Positions 54,601 to 63,795 of a stretch of 64,000 nucleotides of DNA are shown here, piece by piece. This DNA is from Arthrobacter sp. StoSoilB19 (GTDB lineage: Bacteria > Actinomycetota > Actinomycetes > Actinomycetales > Micrococcaceae), in NCBI RefSeq assembly GCF_019977275.1, contig NZ_AP024650.1, positions 620,001 to 684,000 on the forward strand, given 5' to 3'. The notes under the pieces are model-generated. The model saw only the letters and a program-made list of their open reading frames with translations. It did no database searches and had not been told where the DNA came from. The translations under genes were made by a program, and so were the position numbers. The first letter of the stretch is position 1; every line of letters starts with the position of its first letter.

Positions 54601-55506
54601 ATGAAGTTTTCAGTATTTACCGCATCAACCCCCGAATGGACCCCCGACGAAGCAGTGCAGCACCTGGCCCGGCAGGGCTGGGATGGCATTGAGTGGCGGA
54701 TCACCGACCAGGCCGACGCTGCCGAGCCGGGCTTCTGGGCCGGCAACAAGGCCACCGTCCCGCTCACCGGCATGGAGGACCAGCTGGACCGGATTGCCGC
54801 CCTCACATCCGGCGCGGGCCTGGAATTCTCCGGCATCGGGGGATATGCACGGTGCGACAACCATGCGGACGTTGACCGGATGCTGGCCGCCACTGCCAGG
54901 CTCGGCGCCGGGCAGGTCCGGGTGACCACCCCTCCGTTGGGAACGGCCGTCTGGGGGAACGAACCGGCCAGCGGTACCCCGTACCCTGAGCTGTTTGCCG
55001 GTGCCCGCCGTGACTTCGAGTGGATCGCCGAACGGGCTGCCCACCACGGCGTGAAGGCACTCGTGGAACTGCACCACCGCACCATCACCGCTTCGGCCTC
55101 GTCCGCGCTGCGGCTGCTGGACGGACTCGATCCGCGGCACGTGGGAGTCATCCATGACCTCGGCAACCTGCTGATCGAAGGCCAGGAGGACTACCTCCCC
55201 GCGTTCCAGCTCCTGGGCGACTACCTGGCCCACGTGCACGTCAAAAACGCCGTCTGGGTCAACAGCGGCAATACCGACGACTCCGGTGCCGCCATCTTCC
55301 GGAACGAGTGGGCCCCGCTGCGTTCCGGCCAGGGCAGCGTGCTGGAGTACTTCAAGGCACTAGCGGCCCATGGCTATGACGGCTGGGTGACGGTGGAGGA
55401 CTTCTCCACCGAACTCCCGCTGGCTGAACGGACGGCAGATAACCTTGACTACCTCCGCTCCGCGGCCGCGCTGGCGGGACTTTCCGTCCCCGCAGGGAGG
55501 CGATGA
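54601..55506 (+). CDS. Sugar-phosphate isomerase/epimerase-like TIM-barrel protein 2
   Basis: 301 residues of the same fold as the protein at 52589 but with low similarity. Likely metal ligands: Glu in LVELHHRT, Asp in VIHDLGN, His in HVHVKNAVW and Glu in TVEDFST. Separated by only three bases from the oxidoreductase gene and four bases from uxaC. The partner activities suggest processing of an oxidised glycoside, but this is a guess. Confidence 0.82.
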   Translation: MKFSVFTASTPEWTPDEAVQHLARQGWDGIEWRITDQADAAEPGFWAGNKATVPLTGMEDQLDRIAALTSGAGLEFSGIGGYARCDNHADVDRMLAATARLGAGQVRVTTPPLGTAVWGNEPASGTPYPELFAGARRDFEWIAERAAHHGVKALVELHHRTITASASSALRLLDGLDPRHVGVIHDLGNLLIEGQEDYLPAFQLLGDYLAHVHVKNAVWVNSGNTDDSGAAIFRNEWAPLRSGQGSVLEYFKALAAHGYDGWVTVEDFSTELPLAERTADNLDYLRSAAALAGLSVPAGRR

Positions 55507-55509
55507 CCC

Positions 55510-56913
55510 GTGGGAGCGCCGATTGCGGAACACCCCGACCGGCTGCTGCCGGCTGATCCCGGTGTCCGGAGCATCGCACGGTCACTGTTCACAACTGTGG
55601 AAGGGCTGCCCATCATCTCCCCGCACGGGCACGTGGACGCTGCGGTCATCGAGCAGAATACCCCTTTCCCGGACCCGGCTGCCCTGCTGGTCACCCCGGA
55701 CCACTACGTCACCCGGCTGATCCACGCCGGCGGGGTGCCCATGGACCAGCTGGGGCTGGGCAGCCAACCCGCCGCGTCACGGGAGGTCTGGCGCCACTTC
55801 TGTGCCGCCTGGCCCACCTTTGAGGGAACGGCATCCGGTTACTGGATCCGGCAGGAGTTCGCCCACGTGTTCGGCCTGGCGGAGGAACCGTCCCGGGAGA
55901 ACGCGGACCGGCTTTACGACGCCCTGCAGGCCAAGCTCTCTGAGCCGGGCTTCCGGCCGCGCGAGCTGTTCAAGGAATTCAACATCGAGGTGCTGGCCAC
56001 CACGGATGATCCCCTGGACTCACTGGACAGCCACGCCGCGCTGCACGCGGACCCATCCTTTGCCGGGCGTGTCCTGCCCACCTTCCGCCCCGACCAGTAC
56101 CTGAACATGGCGCACCCGGCCTGGCGGGACAACGTGGACCGCCTGATCGCTTCGGCGGGGGATGGCGCTTCGGGTTACGCCGGGTACATCAAGGCGCTTG
56201 AGGCCCGGCGCAGGCATTTCGTGGAGCGGGGCGCCGTCTCGGCCGACCACGGCGTTTTCACTCCTGCCACCCTGAAGCTGGACGACGCCGAGGCGGAGCG
56301 GCTTTTTGAGCGCGGGCGCAACGGCCAGGCGGATGCAGCTGACAGGGAAGCCTTCGAAGCGCACATGATCTACCAGATGGCGCGGATGTCCGTGGAGGAC
56401 GGCCTGGTGATGACCGTCCACCCCGGATCCTTCCGCAACCACCATGCCCCCACGTTCGAGGCGTTCGGGGCGGATACCGGCCACGATATTCCTGTGGCGG
56501 TCAACTACACCGAGGCCATCCGGCCCCTGCTGCAGGATTTCGGGACCGCCAAGGACTTCCACCTGGTCCTCTTCACGCTCGACGAGACGGTGTTCTCCCG
56601 GGAACTTGCCCCGTTGGCCGGGTTCTACCCGTCGGTGTACCTGGGAGCGCCGTGGTGGTTCCTGGATGCGCCGGACGCCATGCTCCGTTTCCGGTCTGCC
56701 GTGACGGAGACGGCGGGCTTCTCCCGGTCCTCCGGCTTCATCGATGACACCCGGGCCTTTTGCTCCATCCCGGCCCGCCATGACACGGCCCGGCGGATCG
56801 AAGCCTCCTTCCTGGCGCGGCTCGTGGCCGAGCACCGGGTCACCGAAGAGCGGGCGCACGAACTGATCGTGGACATCGTGGACGCCTCACCCCGCCGGGT
56901 GTTCAAGCTGTGA
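55510..56913 (+). CDS. uxaC: Glucuronate isomerase
   Basis: 467 residues. Converts D-glucuronate to D-fructuronate (or galacturonate to tagaturonate), first committed step of the hexuronate route. Characteristic HGHVDAAVIEQNTPFPDPAALLVTPDHYVTRLIHAGGV near the N terminus and HPGSFRNHHAPTFEAFGADTGHDIPVAVNYTEAIRPLL near residue 300. GTG at 55510 has GGAGG nine bases upstream. It overlaps the reductase gene by four bases. Confidence 0.93.
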   Translation: MGAPIAEHPDRLLPADPGVRSIARSLFTTVEGLPIISPHGHVDAAVIEQNTPFPDPAALLVTPDHYVTRLIHAGGVPMDQLGLGSQPAASREVWRHFCAAWPTFEGTASGYWIRQEFAHVFGLAEEPSRENADRLYDALQAKLSEPGFRPRELFKEFNIEVLATTDDPLDSLDSHAALHADPSFAGRVLPTFRPDQYLNMAHPAWRDNVDRLIASAGDGASGYAGYIKALEARRRHFVERGAVSADHGVFTPATLKLDDAEAERLFERGRNGQADAADREAFEAHMIYQMARMSVEDGLVMTVHPGSFRNHHAPTFEAFGADTGHDIPVAVNYTEAIRPLLQDFGTAKDFHLVLFTLDETVFSRELAPLAGFYPSVYLGAPWWFLDAPDAMLRFRSAVTETAGFSRSSGFIDDTRAFCSIPARHDTARRIEASFLARLVAEHRVTEERAHELIVDIVDASPRRVFKL

Positions 56914-58340
56914 GTGCCCCCTTTACGACCCCTCCGTCGGCCACGCCGCCCACTGCGGAGCTTCCGCGGCTGAACCGGACGCTCCGTCAGGTGCCCAAGG
57001 CGCCGGTCCGCATTGTCCACCTGGGGCTGGGCGCCTTCCACCGCTCGCACCAGGCCTGGTACACCCAACAGGCATCAGATTCCGCCGGCTGGGGGATCGC
57101 CGCCTTCACTGGCCGCCGGCCGGATGCGGCCCTTGCCCTGGCTGAACAGGATGGTCTCTACACGCTGGTGGAACGCGCAGACGAGGGGGACTCCTTTACT
57201 GTCATGGGCAGCATCGTGGAGGCCCTGGACGGTGCGGACATCGAGCGGCTTGCCGCCCTCGTGGCTGCACCGGAGACCGCCCTGGTAACGCTGACCATCA
57301 CCGAGGCCGCCTACGGGTTGGGTGCGGACGGCAAGCTGGACACCAAGGCGCCCGACGTCGCCGCCGACCTTGCGCTGCTGGGTTCCGGCAGCGGACGGCC
57401 CACCACGCCGTTGGGACGGCTGGTGCTTGCGCTCGCCGCCCGCCGGGAAGCCGGTTCCGGGCCGATCGCGATTGTCTGCTGCGACAACCTGTCCAACAAC
57501 GGCACGGTGGCACGGCAGGCAGTGGCGGGGTTTGCCGGGGCCTGGGATTCCGAATTCGCCGCGTGGGTCACGGGCAATGTCAGCTTCGTGAGCACATCCG
57601 TGGACCGGATCACGCCCAGGACCACGGAAGGGGACCTCGCCGTCGTCCGGGAAGCCTGCGGTTACGTGGACAATTCCCCGGTGGTGGCTGAACCCTTTTC
57701 AAGCTGGGTGCTCAGCGGGGACTTCCCCGCGGGCCGCCCGCGATGGGAGGACGCAGGTGCCCTGTTCGTCCAGGACATCGAACCCTACGAGAACCGGAAA
57801 CTGTGGCTGCTGAACGGCGCACACTCACTGCTGGCTTATGCGGGCCAGTTGCGGGGTCATGCGACCGTCGCGGAGGCATTGGCCGACCCCTGGTGCAGGC
57901 GGGCAGTGGAGGCTTTCTGGGACGAAGCAGAAACGAACCTTGCCGGCCCCGCCGACCTGCGGATACCCGAGTATCGGCAGGCTCTCCTGGCCCGTTTCAG
58001 CAACGCGAGGATCGCCCATAACCTGGCCCAGATTGCCATGGACGGCAGTACCAAACTTCGGATGCGCGCTGTCCCGGTGCTGCAGGCTGAACGCGCCGCC
58101 GGACGGTCCGGTGCCGCGGCGGCGCTGATGATTGCCGCATGGATGGACTACAGTGCCACCGCGTCCCCGTTCCACGACCCTCTGGAGCAGGCCGTGACTG
58201 CCGCCAACCGGCTGCCAGGCACTGAGCGAACCAAGGCGCTGCTGGCAGTTGTCGACCCTGCCTTGGCAGGGGATGCCGGTGTGGTGGGACTGGTGGAAAG
58301 CCTGTGCGGCACCGCTGCCGGGCGTTCCGCTTCCGAATAA
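56910..58340 (+). CDS. uxuB: Fructuronate reductase (mannitol dehydrogenase family)
   Basis: 476 residues. NADH-dependent reduction of D-fructuronate to D-mannonate. Rossmann part VRIVHLGLGAFHRSHQAWYTQQA and the family's CCDNLSNNG near residue 190, plus the catalytic Lys region WLLNGAHSLLAYAGQLRGH. The tagaturonate reductase alternative is less likely because a mannonate dehydratase follows. A hairpin terminator comes 11 bp after the stop. Confidence 0.9.
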   Translation: MSAPFTTPPSATPPTAELPRLNRTLRQVPKAPVRIVHLGLGAFHRSHQAWYTQQASDSAGWGIAAFTGRRPDAALALAEQDGLYTLVERADEGDSFTVMGSIVEALDGADIERLAALVAAPETALVTLTITEAAYGLGADGKLDTKAPDVAADLALLGSGSGRPTTPLGRLVLALAARREAGSGPIAIVCCDNLSNNGTVARQAVAGFAGAWDSEFAAWVTGNVSFVSTSVDRITPRTTEGDLAVVREACGYVDNSPVVAEPFSSWVLSGDFPAGRPRWEDAGALFVQDIEPYENRKLWLLNGAHSLLAYAGQLRGHATVAEALADPWCRRAVEAFWDEAETNLAGPADLRIPEYRQALLARFSNARIAHNLAQIAMDGSTKLRMRAVPVLQAERAAGRSGAAAALMIAAWMDYSATASPFHDPLEQAVTAANRLPGTERTKALLAVVDPALAGDAGVVGLVESLCGTAAGRSASE

Positions 58341-58350
58341 TCATGAGTCA

Positions 58351-58384
58351 AATCTGCCCGGCACGTGCGCGTGCCGGGCAGATT
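58351..58384 (+). terminator. Hairpin terminator after uxuB
   Basis: AATCTGCCCGGCAC and GTGCCGGGCAGATT pair perfectly over 14 bp around GTGCGC and run into TTTGTG. It ends the first transcription unit of the locus; the next promoter lies just downstream. Confidence 0.85.
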
Positions 58385-58403
58385 TTGTGTGAAACGAAAT
58401 TAT

Positions 58404-58452
58404 GGCAATTTTTGGCAACCGGTTGCCACTGGGTTTGCCGTTTCGTTAGTAT
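58404..58452 (+). promoter_or_regulatory. Second promoter of the locus, with matching LacI operator array
   Basis: GGCAA at 58404-58408 and 58414-58418, then TTGCC at 58423-58427; the core TGGCAACCGGTTGCCA (58413-58428) is a perfect palindrome. -35 TTGCCA is 18 bp from -10 TAGTAT (58447-58452). Arrangement equals that at 49164-49212. Confidence 0.8.
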
Positions 58453-58538
58453 TACTGCCGGAGCAACACCCGGCGCGCCCACGCGGCCCGCACTTCTTCT
58501 CTTGGCCACCACCGCAATGACGCGTTAGGACTCTCAGA

Positions 58539-59927
58539 ATGAACAGGCTGACCAAGCTCAGCATCCTCGGCTATGGCGCGGGGGATCTTGCCAACAATCT
58601 TGCATTCACCCTCTCCACTACCTACCTCCTGCTGTACTACACGGACGTCGCCGGTATCTCAGCGGCGGCAGCAGGCACCCTCTTCCTCCTGGTGCGCGTC
58701 TTTGATGCTTTTGCGGACATCTTCGCGGGCCGGATCGTTGACCGCACCTTCCACAGGAAGCTGGGCAAGTTCCGCCCCTTCATCCTCTTCGGTGGCCTTC
58801 CTCTGCTGATCATGAGTGCTCTGACCTTCTCCGTCCCGGCGGACTGGAGCCATGACGGCAAGCTTGCGTATGCCTACCTGACCTACGCCGGCCTGGGCCT
58901 GGCATACTCCATGGTCAATATCCCGTACGGCTCGCTGGCCGGCGCCATGACGCAGCAGCCGGCGGAGCGTGCCAAACTGGGCGCTGCCCGCTCCTGCGGT
59001 TCACTCGTTGTGGGTTCCGGCCTGCTGTTCTTCATCACGCCGCTCACCAAACAGGGTGCCGCGCAGCTGCAGCCACTCTTCACCACGCTGACCATTGCCT
59101 TCGTGGTGGTGGGCATGGCGCTCTACCTGCTGACCGTCTTCACTACCCGGGAAGTGGTCCACCGCGAGGTTCCCAAGGTGACCTTCAAGCAGTCCCTGGC
59201 CACCCTGAAGGGCAACCGTCCACTGCTCATGCTCTGCATTTCATCCCTGCTGATGCTTACCGCCAGCACGGGGCTGTCCACCATCCAGGTCTACTACCTG
59301 CGGGACGTGCTGCAGAATGTCAGCCTTGCCCAGCCCATGGCCGTCATCAACGTGGTCCTGGCCGTGGTGGTCATCGTGCTCACGCCGGCCATGGTCCGGC
59401 GCTGGGGGAAGAAGGCCCTGTACCTGGCAGCCGGAGGCCTGGTGGTGCTCGGTTCGCTGGTGGTCATGCTGGCCCCGCACTCGTTGACCTACCTGGCCTT
59501 CACCGGGCTCGTCATCAGCCTCCTGGGCGTGCAGATGATGAACATCGTGGTGTGGGCACTGGAGGCGGACACTGTGGAGTATGGCGAAGCACGTACGGGT
59601 GTCCGAACCGAAGGCATCATCTACTCCCTCTTCTCCTTCACCCGGAAGATGGGCCAGGCGCTGGGCGGAGCCGTCATGGCCTACGCCATTGCCAGCGCCG
59701 GCTACGTCCGGTCGGACAGCGGCCAAAGCGAGGCCACCATCCAAGGGCTGCAGCTTGCCGCAGGACTGGTGCCCCTGGTCCTCTGTGGGCTGGGCATGGC
59801 CATCATGAAGTTCTACAGGCTCACTGACACTGCCCACGCGGAAATCGTCGCCGAGATCAAAGCCCGCCAGGCTGTAGCCGCCGCCGGTACAAGCCGGCAG
59901 GCCGCCACCCACGCGGAACTCCACTAA
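58539..59927 (+). CDS. Glycoside-pentoside-hexuronide (GPH) family symporter
   Basis: 462 residues, twelve membrane segments. [62 protein letters not shown] is the GPH signature (as in UidB, MelB, XynB). Cation-coupled import of a glycoside, plausibly a glucuronide, given the hexuronate genes. It is the first gene of the second unit; a 65-bp gap follows to the dehydratase. Confidence 0.88.
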   Translation: MNRLTKLSILGYGAGDLANNLAFTLSTTYLLLYYTDVAGISAAAAGTLFLLVRVFDAFADIFAGRIVDRTFHRKLGKFRPFILFGGLPLLIMSALTFSVPADWSHDGKLAYAYLTYAGLGLAYSMVNIPYGSLAGAMTQQPAERAKLGAARSCGSLVVGSGLLFFITPLTKQGAAQLQPLFTTLTIAFVVVGMALYLLTVFTTREVVHREVPKVTFKQSLATLKGNRPLLMLCISSLLMLTASTGLSTIQVYYLRDVLQNVSLAQPMAVINVVLAVVVIVLTPAMVRRWGKKALYLAAGGLVVLGSLVVMLAPHSLTYLAFTGLVISLLGVQMMNIVVWALEADTVEYGEARTGVRTEGIIYSLFSFTRKMGQALGGAVMAYAIASAGYVRSDSGQSEATIQGLQLAAGLVPLVLCGLGMAIMKFYRLTDTAHAEIVAEIKARQAVAAAGTSRQAATHAELH

Positions 59928-59992
59928 CCACCGAAAACACTCCTTCACGCCACAACGCCCCCTCCGACCGACCGTCTCCGAAAGGACCAGCT

Positions 59993-61222
59993 GTGAAAAT
60001 CATTGCCGCGGAAGTGTTCGTTACCAGCCCCACCCGAAACTTCGTGACCCTCCGGATCACCACGGACGAGGGCGTGACGGGCATTGGTGATGCCACCCTG
60101 AACGGCCGCGAGCTGGCTGTGGCCGCCTACCTGAAGGAGCATGTGGCGCAGTTGCTCATTGGCAAGGATCCGCACCGGATTGAGGATACGTGGCAGTTCC
60201 TGTACCGGAGTGCGTATTGGCGGCGGGGTCCGGTGACGATGGCGGCGATCGCTGCGGTGGATATGGCGTTGTGGGATATCAAGGGCAAGGTGGCCGGGTT
60301 GCCGGTGTACCAGTTGCTGGGTGGTGCGTCGCGGAACGGGTTGCGGGCGTATGGGCATGCTTCGGGTGCGGATATTGAGTCGTTGTTTGATTCGGTGCGG
60401 GAGCATCTGGAGTTGGGGTACAAGTCGATCCGGATCCAGACGGCGATCCCGGGGATCAAGGCCGTGTATGGGGTGGCGGCGCAGGCGCAGGCGTCGGGGG
60501 AGCGGTATGACTATGAGCCTGCCGGGCGGGGTGCGTTCCCGCAGGAGGAGGACTGGGATACCCGGGCGTACCTGCGGCACCTGCCCACGGTGTTTGAGGC
60601 GGTCCGGAACGAGTTTGGGCCGGAGTTGCCGTTGCTGCATGACGGGCATCACCGGATGACGCCGATCCAGGCGGCGAAGCTGGGCAAGGCGTTGGAGCCG
60701 TATGACTTGTTCTGGTTGGAGGACTGCACGCCGGCGGAGAACCAGGAGGGGCTGCGCCTGGTGCGGCAGCACACCACCACGCCGTTGGCGATCGGGGAGA
60801 TCTTCAATACGGTGTTTGACTTCCAGACGCTGATCAAGGAGCAGTTGATTGATTATGTGCGGGCGGCGTCCACGCATTTCGGTGGGATCAGTCCGTTGAA
60901 GAAGGTGATGGATTTCGCGGCGCAGTACCAGATCAAGTCCGGTTTCCACGGTCCGACCGATATTTCCCCGGTGGGCTTCGCGGCGCAGCTGCACGTGGGG
61001 TTGGCGATCCATAACTACGGGATCCAGGAGTACATGCAGCACTCGGCCAAGACCAACGAGGTCTTCGAGCAGTCCATGACGTTCGTGGACGGGTACCTGC
61101 ACCCGGGCGACAAACCGGGCATCGGCGTCGAATTCAACGAAGAAGCCGCCGCGGCCTACCCCTACCAGCAGGCCTACCTGCCCTACAACCGCCTCGTCGA
61201 CGGCACCGTCCACGACTGGTGA
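59993..61222 (+). CDS. manD: D-mannonate dehydratase, enolase superfamily
   Basis: 409 residues. Dehydrates D-mannonate to 2-keto-3-deoxygluconate, the next step after UxuB. It is the ManD-type enolase-fold enzyme and not the unrelated UxuA. Marks: [58 protein letters not shown] and [17 protein letters not shown] at 59993 has AAAGGA 6 bases upstream. Codon use shifts within the gene: about sixteen TTG leucine codons between 60130 and 61020, with G- and T-ending codons, whereas both ends are C-ending. The later step enzymes KdgK and KdgA are not in the window. Confidence 0.93.
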   Translation: MKIIAAEVFVTSPTRNFVTLRITTDEGVTGIGDATLNGRELAVAAYLKEHVAQLLIGKDPHRIEDTWQFLYRSAYWRRGPVTMAAIAAVDMALWDIKGKVAGLPVYQLLGGASRNGLRAYGHASGADIESLFDSVREHLELGYKSIRIQTAIPGIKAVYGVAAQAQASGERYDYEPAGRGAFPQEEDWDTRAYLRHLPTVFEAVRNEFGPELPLLHDGHHRMTPIQAAKLGKALEPYDLFWLEDCTPAENQEGLRLVRQHTTTPLAIGEIFNTVFDFQTLIKEQLIDYVRAASTHFGGISPLKKVMDFAAQYQIKSGFHGPTDISPVGFAAQLHVGLAIHNYGIQEYMQHSAKTNEVFEQSMTFVDGYLHPGDKPGIGVEFNEEAAAAYPYQQAYLPYNRLVDGTVHDW

Positions 61223-61250
61223 GACCGCCACGACTGGCAAGGACCAAACA

Positions 61251-63530
61251 ATGATCAAACATCGCATTATCGTCATGGGCGTCTCCGGCTGCGGCAAGAC
61301 CACCATCGGTGACCTCGTCGCCCGCGAACTGGGCGTCCCGTTCGTTGACGGCGATTCCCTCCACCCCGTGGAGAACGTCGCGAAAATGGCTGCGGGCACA
61401 CCGCTGACGGACGAGGACCGCTGGCCATGGCTCGCAACGGTGGGCAGCAAGCTGGCGGCTGCGGGCGACGGTGGGCTGGTCCTGGCGTGTTCTGCCCTGC
61501 GCCGAAGCTACCGGGACGCCATCCGGGAACAGGCCCCGGACACCGTCTTCCTGCACCTGGACGGCAGTAAGGAGGTTCTGAAGGCGCGGACCGAGGGACG
61601 GACCGGGCACTTCATGCCTCCCGCGCTGCTGGAATCCCAACTCGCCACACTGGAACCTCTGCAGGAAGACGAGCGCGGCGTGGTGGTTGACATCGCCGCA
61701 CCCGTTCAGGACGTGGTGGCGGAGGCACTCAAGGGGATTGCCGCCGTCGTACCTCCTGCCAAGGGGGCCGCGGGCACCAGGCCGCGCCAGTTCGACGTCG
61801 ACCTTGCGGCAGCGCCATTCATGCTCGACGCCGGCGCGATCGCCTGGGTGGAAGGCACCATTGGTGCCATGACGCTCGAGGAAAAGATCGGGCAGCTGTT
61901 CATCAACCACAACAACGACTACTCGCCCGGATACCTCGACGGGGTGCTGGAAAACTACCACGTGGGCGGCATGCGGTACCGGCCCGGCCCGTCCGCCGCC
62001 GTCCAGGAACATATCCGCTACGCGCAGTCCAAGTCCCGGATTCCCTTGCTGATTGCCTCCAACCCGGAGATGGGCGGGGCCGGCAGCTGCGACGACGGCA
62101 CGTTCGTATCCACGCACCTGCAGGCAGGCTCGCACCCGGACAGGAACATCGCCCGGCAGATGGGGCAGGTGGCAGGCGTGGAGACGGCTGCCCTGGGCTG
62201 CAATTGGGCCTTCGCGCCGATCGTGGACATCCACTACAACTGGCGGAACACCGTCATTTCCACACGGTCCTTCGGCAATACCCCGGAGGTGGTGGTGGAG
62301 CGCGCCAAGGAGTACTTCGACGGCATCAGCGAATCACCCACTGCCTGCGCCATGAAGCACTTCCCGGGCGACGGCATCGACGAGCGGGACCAGCATGTGG
62401 TCACGTCCTACAACACCCTCGGGTACGAGGAATGGAACCGGACCTACGGGCACGTGTACCGGGAGATGATTGCGCACGGCGTGCAGTCCATCATGGTGGG
62501 CCATATTGGGGCGCCGGAGGTCTCGCGGCATTTCCGGCCGGGTCTTCCTGATGCCGGGATCCTGCCGGCCACGTTGTCCCCGGAACTGCTGCAGGACCTG
62601 CTGCGCGGCGAACTGGGCTTCAATGGCCTGGTCCTCACCGACGCCTCGCAGATGGTGGGCCTGACGCAGGCAATGAAGCGGAAGGACCTGGTTCCGGCAA
62701 CGATTGCGGCCGGCTGCGACATGTTCCTGTTCTTCCGAAACCCCGCCGAGGACTTCCAGTACATGCTGGACGGATACAAGTCCGGGGTCATCACCGAGCA
62801 GCGGCTGCACGACGCCCTGCGGCGGATCCTCGGACTGAAGGCATCCTTGGGGCTGCACCTGAAATCCGCTGACCAGTTGGTGCCGCCGGCCGAGGCGCTG
62901 GCCGTGATCGGCAGTCAGCCGCACCGGGCGATTGCGGCCGAGATCGCCGACAAGACCGTCACACTGGTCAAGGACACGGCAGGGAACCTGCCCATCACCC
63001 CCGGGACTCATCCGCGGATCCGGTTGTACGGCATTTCCGGCGGCGCCGACTTCACGCGGGCAGATCCGCTGGCCTACCTGGACGTGGTGAAGGAGGAACT
63101 GGAGGCCGCCGGCTTCGAAGTGTTCTTGTACCGGACGGCTGAACAGCGCGAGGCGGCGGGGGAGACCGGGGTGAACTTCATGTCCGTCATCTCCGAGGAA
63201 GCCACCGGGGACTACGCGGAAAAGTACGACGCCGCATTTGTCTTTGCCAACGTCAAGGGCTTCGCCCAGGAGGCCGCCATCCGGATCAAGTGGTCCTCGC
63301 CGATGGCCGCGGAGATCCCGTGGTACGTCACGGAGGTGCCCACGGTGTTCGTGTCCCTCAACCAGCCGAACCACCTGATTGACGTGCCCATGGTGAAGAC
63401 GGCAATCCACGCGCATGCCGGGACTCGGGAAGCCATCCGTGCCGCGGTAGAGAAGATCCAGGGCAAGTCCGCGTTCCAGGGAACGTTCAACGAGAACGTA
63501 TTTTGCGGCTCGTTCGACACCCGGCTTTGA
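61251..63530 (+). CDS. Gluconokinase-GH3 glycosidase fusion protein
   Basis: A 759-residue fusion. Residues 1-165 are a GntK-type gluconokinase: P-loop GVSGCGKTTIGD, then DGDSLHPVENVAKMAAGTPLTDEDRWPWL, CSALRRSYRD and GHFMPPALLESQLATLE. A linker (165-190, PPAKGAAGTRPRQ) joins a GH3 enzyme: barrel from MTLEEKIGQLFI to about 540, KHFPGDGIDERDQH (369-382), nucleophile Asp464 in VLTDASQMVG, then a C-terminal alpha/beta domain. Asp380 and His382 fit the Asp-His acid/base pair of NagZ-like GH3 enzymes, but the usual KHFPGHG has Asp in place of His374. No signal peptide, so cytoplasmic. No stop or frameshift separates the halves. It may release a sugar and phosphorylate the aglycon or product. Confidence 0.88.
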   Translation: MIKHRIIVMGVSGCGKTTIGDLVARELGVPFVDGDSLHPVENVAKMAAGTPLTDEDRWPWLATVGSKLAAAGDGGLVLACSALRRSYRDAIREQAPDTVFLHLDGSKEVLKARTEGRTGHFMPPALLESQLATLEPLQEDERGVVVDIAAPVQDVVAEALKGIAAVVPPAKGAAGTRPRQFDVDLAAAPFMLDAGAIAWVEGTIGAMTLEEKIGQLFINHNNDYSPGYLDGVLENYHVGGMRYRPGPSAAVQEHIRYAQSKSRIPLLIASNPEMGGAGSCDDGTFVSTHLQAGSHPDRNIARQMGQVAGVETAALGCNWAFAPIVDIHYNWRNTVISTRSFGNTPEVVVERAKEYFDGISESPTACAMKHFPGDGIDERDQHVVTSYNTLGYEEWNRTYGHVYREMIAHGVQSIMVGHIGAPEVSRHFRPGLPDAGILPATLSPELLQDLLRGELGFNGLVLTDASQMVGLTQAMKRKDLVPATIAAGCDMFLFFRNPAEDFQYMLDGYKSGVITEQRLHDALRRILGLKASLGLHLKSADQLVPPAEALAVIGSQPHRAIAAEIADKTVTLVKDTAGNLPITPGTHPRIRLYGISGGADFTRADPLAYLDVVKEELEAAGFEVFLYRTAEQREAAGETGVNFMSVISEEATGDYAEKYDAAFVFANVKGFAQEAAIRIKWSSPMAAEIPWYVTEVPTVFVSLNQPNHLIDVPMVKTAIHAHAGTREAIRAAVEKIQGKSAFQGTFNENVFCGSFDTRL

Positions 63531-63542
63531 GCAGGTACTGAA

Positions 63543-63580
63543 GAAGGAGGCGCCGCCGCAACAGCGGTGGCGCCTCCTTC
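63543..63580 (+). terminator. Terminator after the kinase-GH3 gene
   Basis: GAAGGAGGCGCCGCCGC and its partner GCGGTGGCGCCTCCTTC form a 17-bp stem with one G-T pair around AACA, 13 bp after the stop. It marks the end of the hexuronate locus. Confidence 0.85.
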
Positions 63581-63795
63581 ATGCCCGGAAGGCCAGGGCT
63601 GGGTTCCGGGACACCGCCACGTTCTTCGCACTGCCTGATGACTTCTTGATGGGTGGTTGCCAGGCAGTTGCCTGCCTGGGACGTCAGTCGTTGCAGGGCG
63701 GCCGCAAAGGGGGGCCTTGGACTCTGTGGCGGCCAGATGATGGTTTGTAGGCTGCAAGGCATCGCGGAACCACCTCAACCAAAGGGAGGCGTGCC

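Noticed and set aside
63660..63679. Palindrome CCAGGCA-N6-TGCCTGG before the last partial gene
   Set aside because: It could be an operator, but no regulator or matching second copy is in the window, so it is not listed as a site.
63487..63778. Minus-strand frames of 91 and 188 codons near the end of the fusion gene
   Set aside because: They overlap the terminator and the end of the GH3 coding sequence, and have no family pattern.
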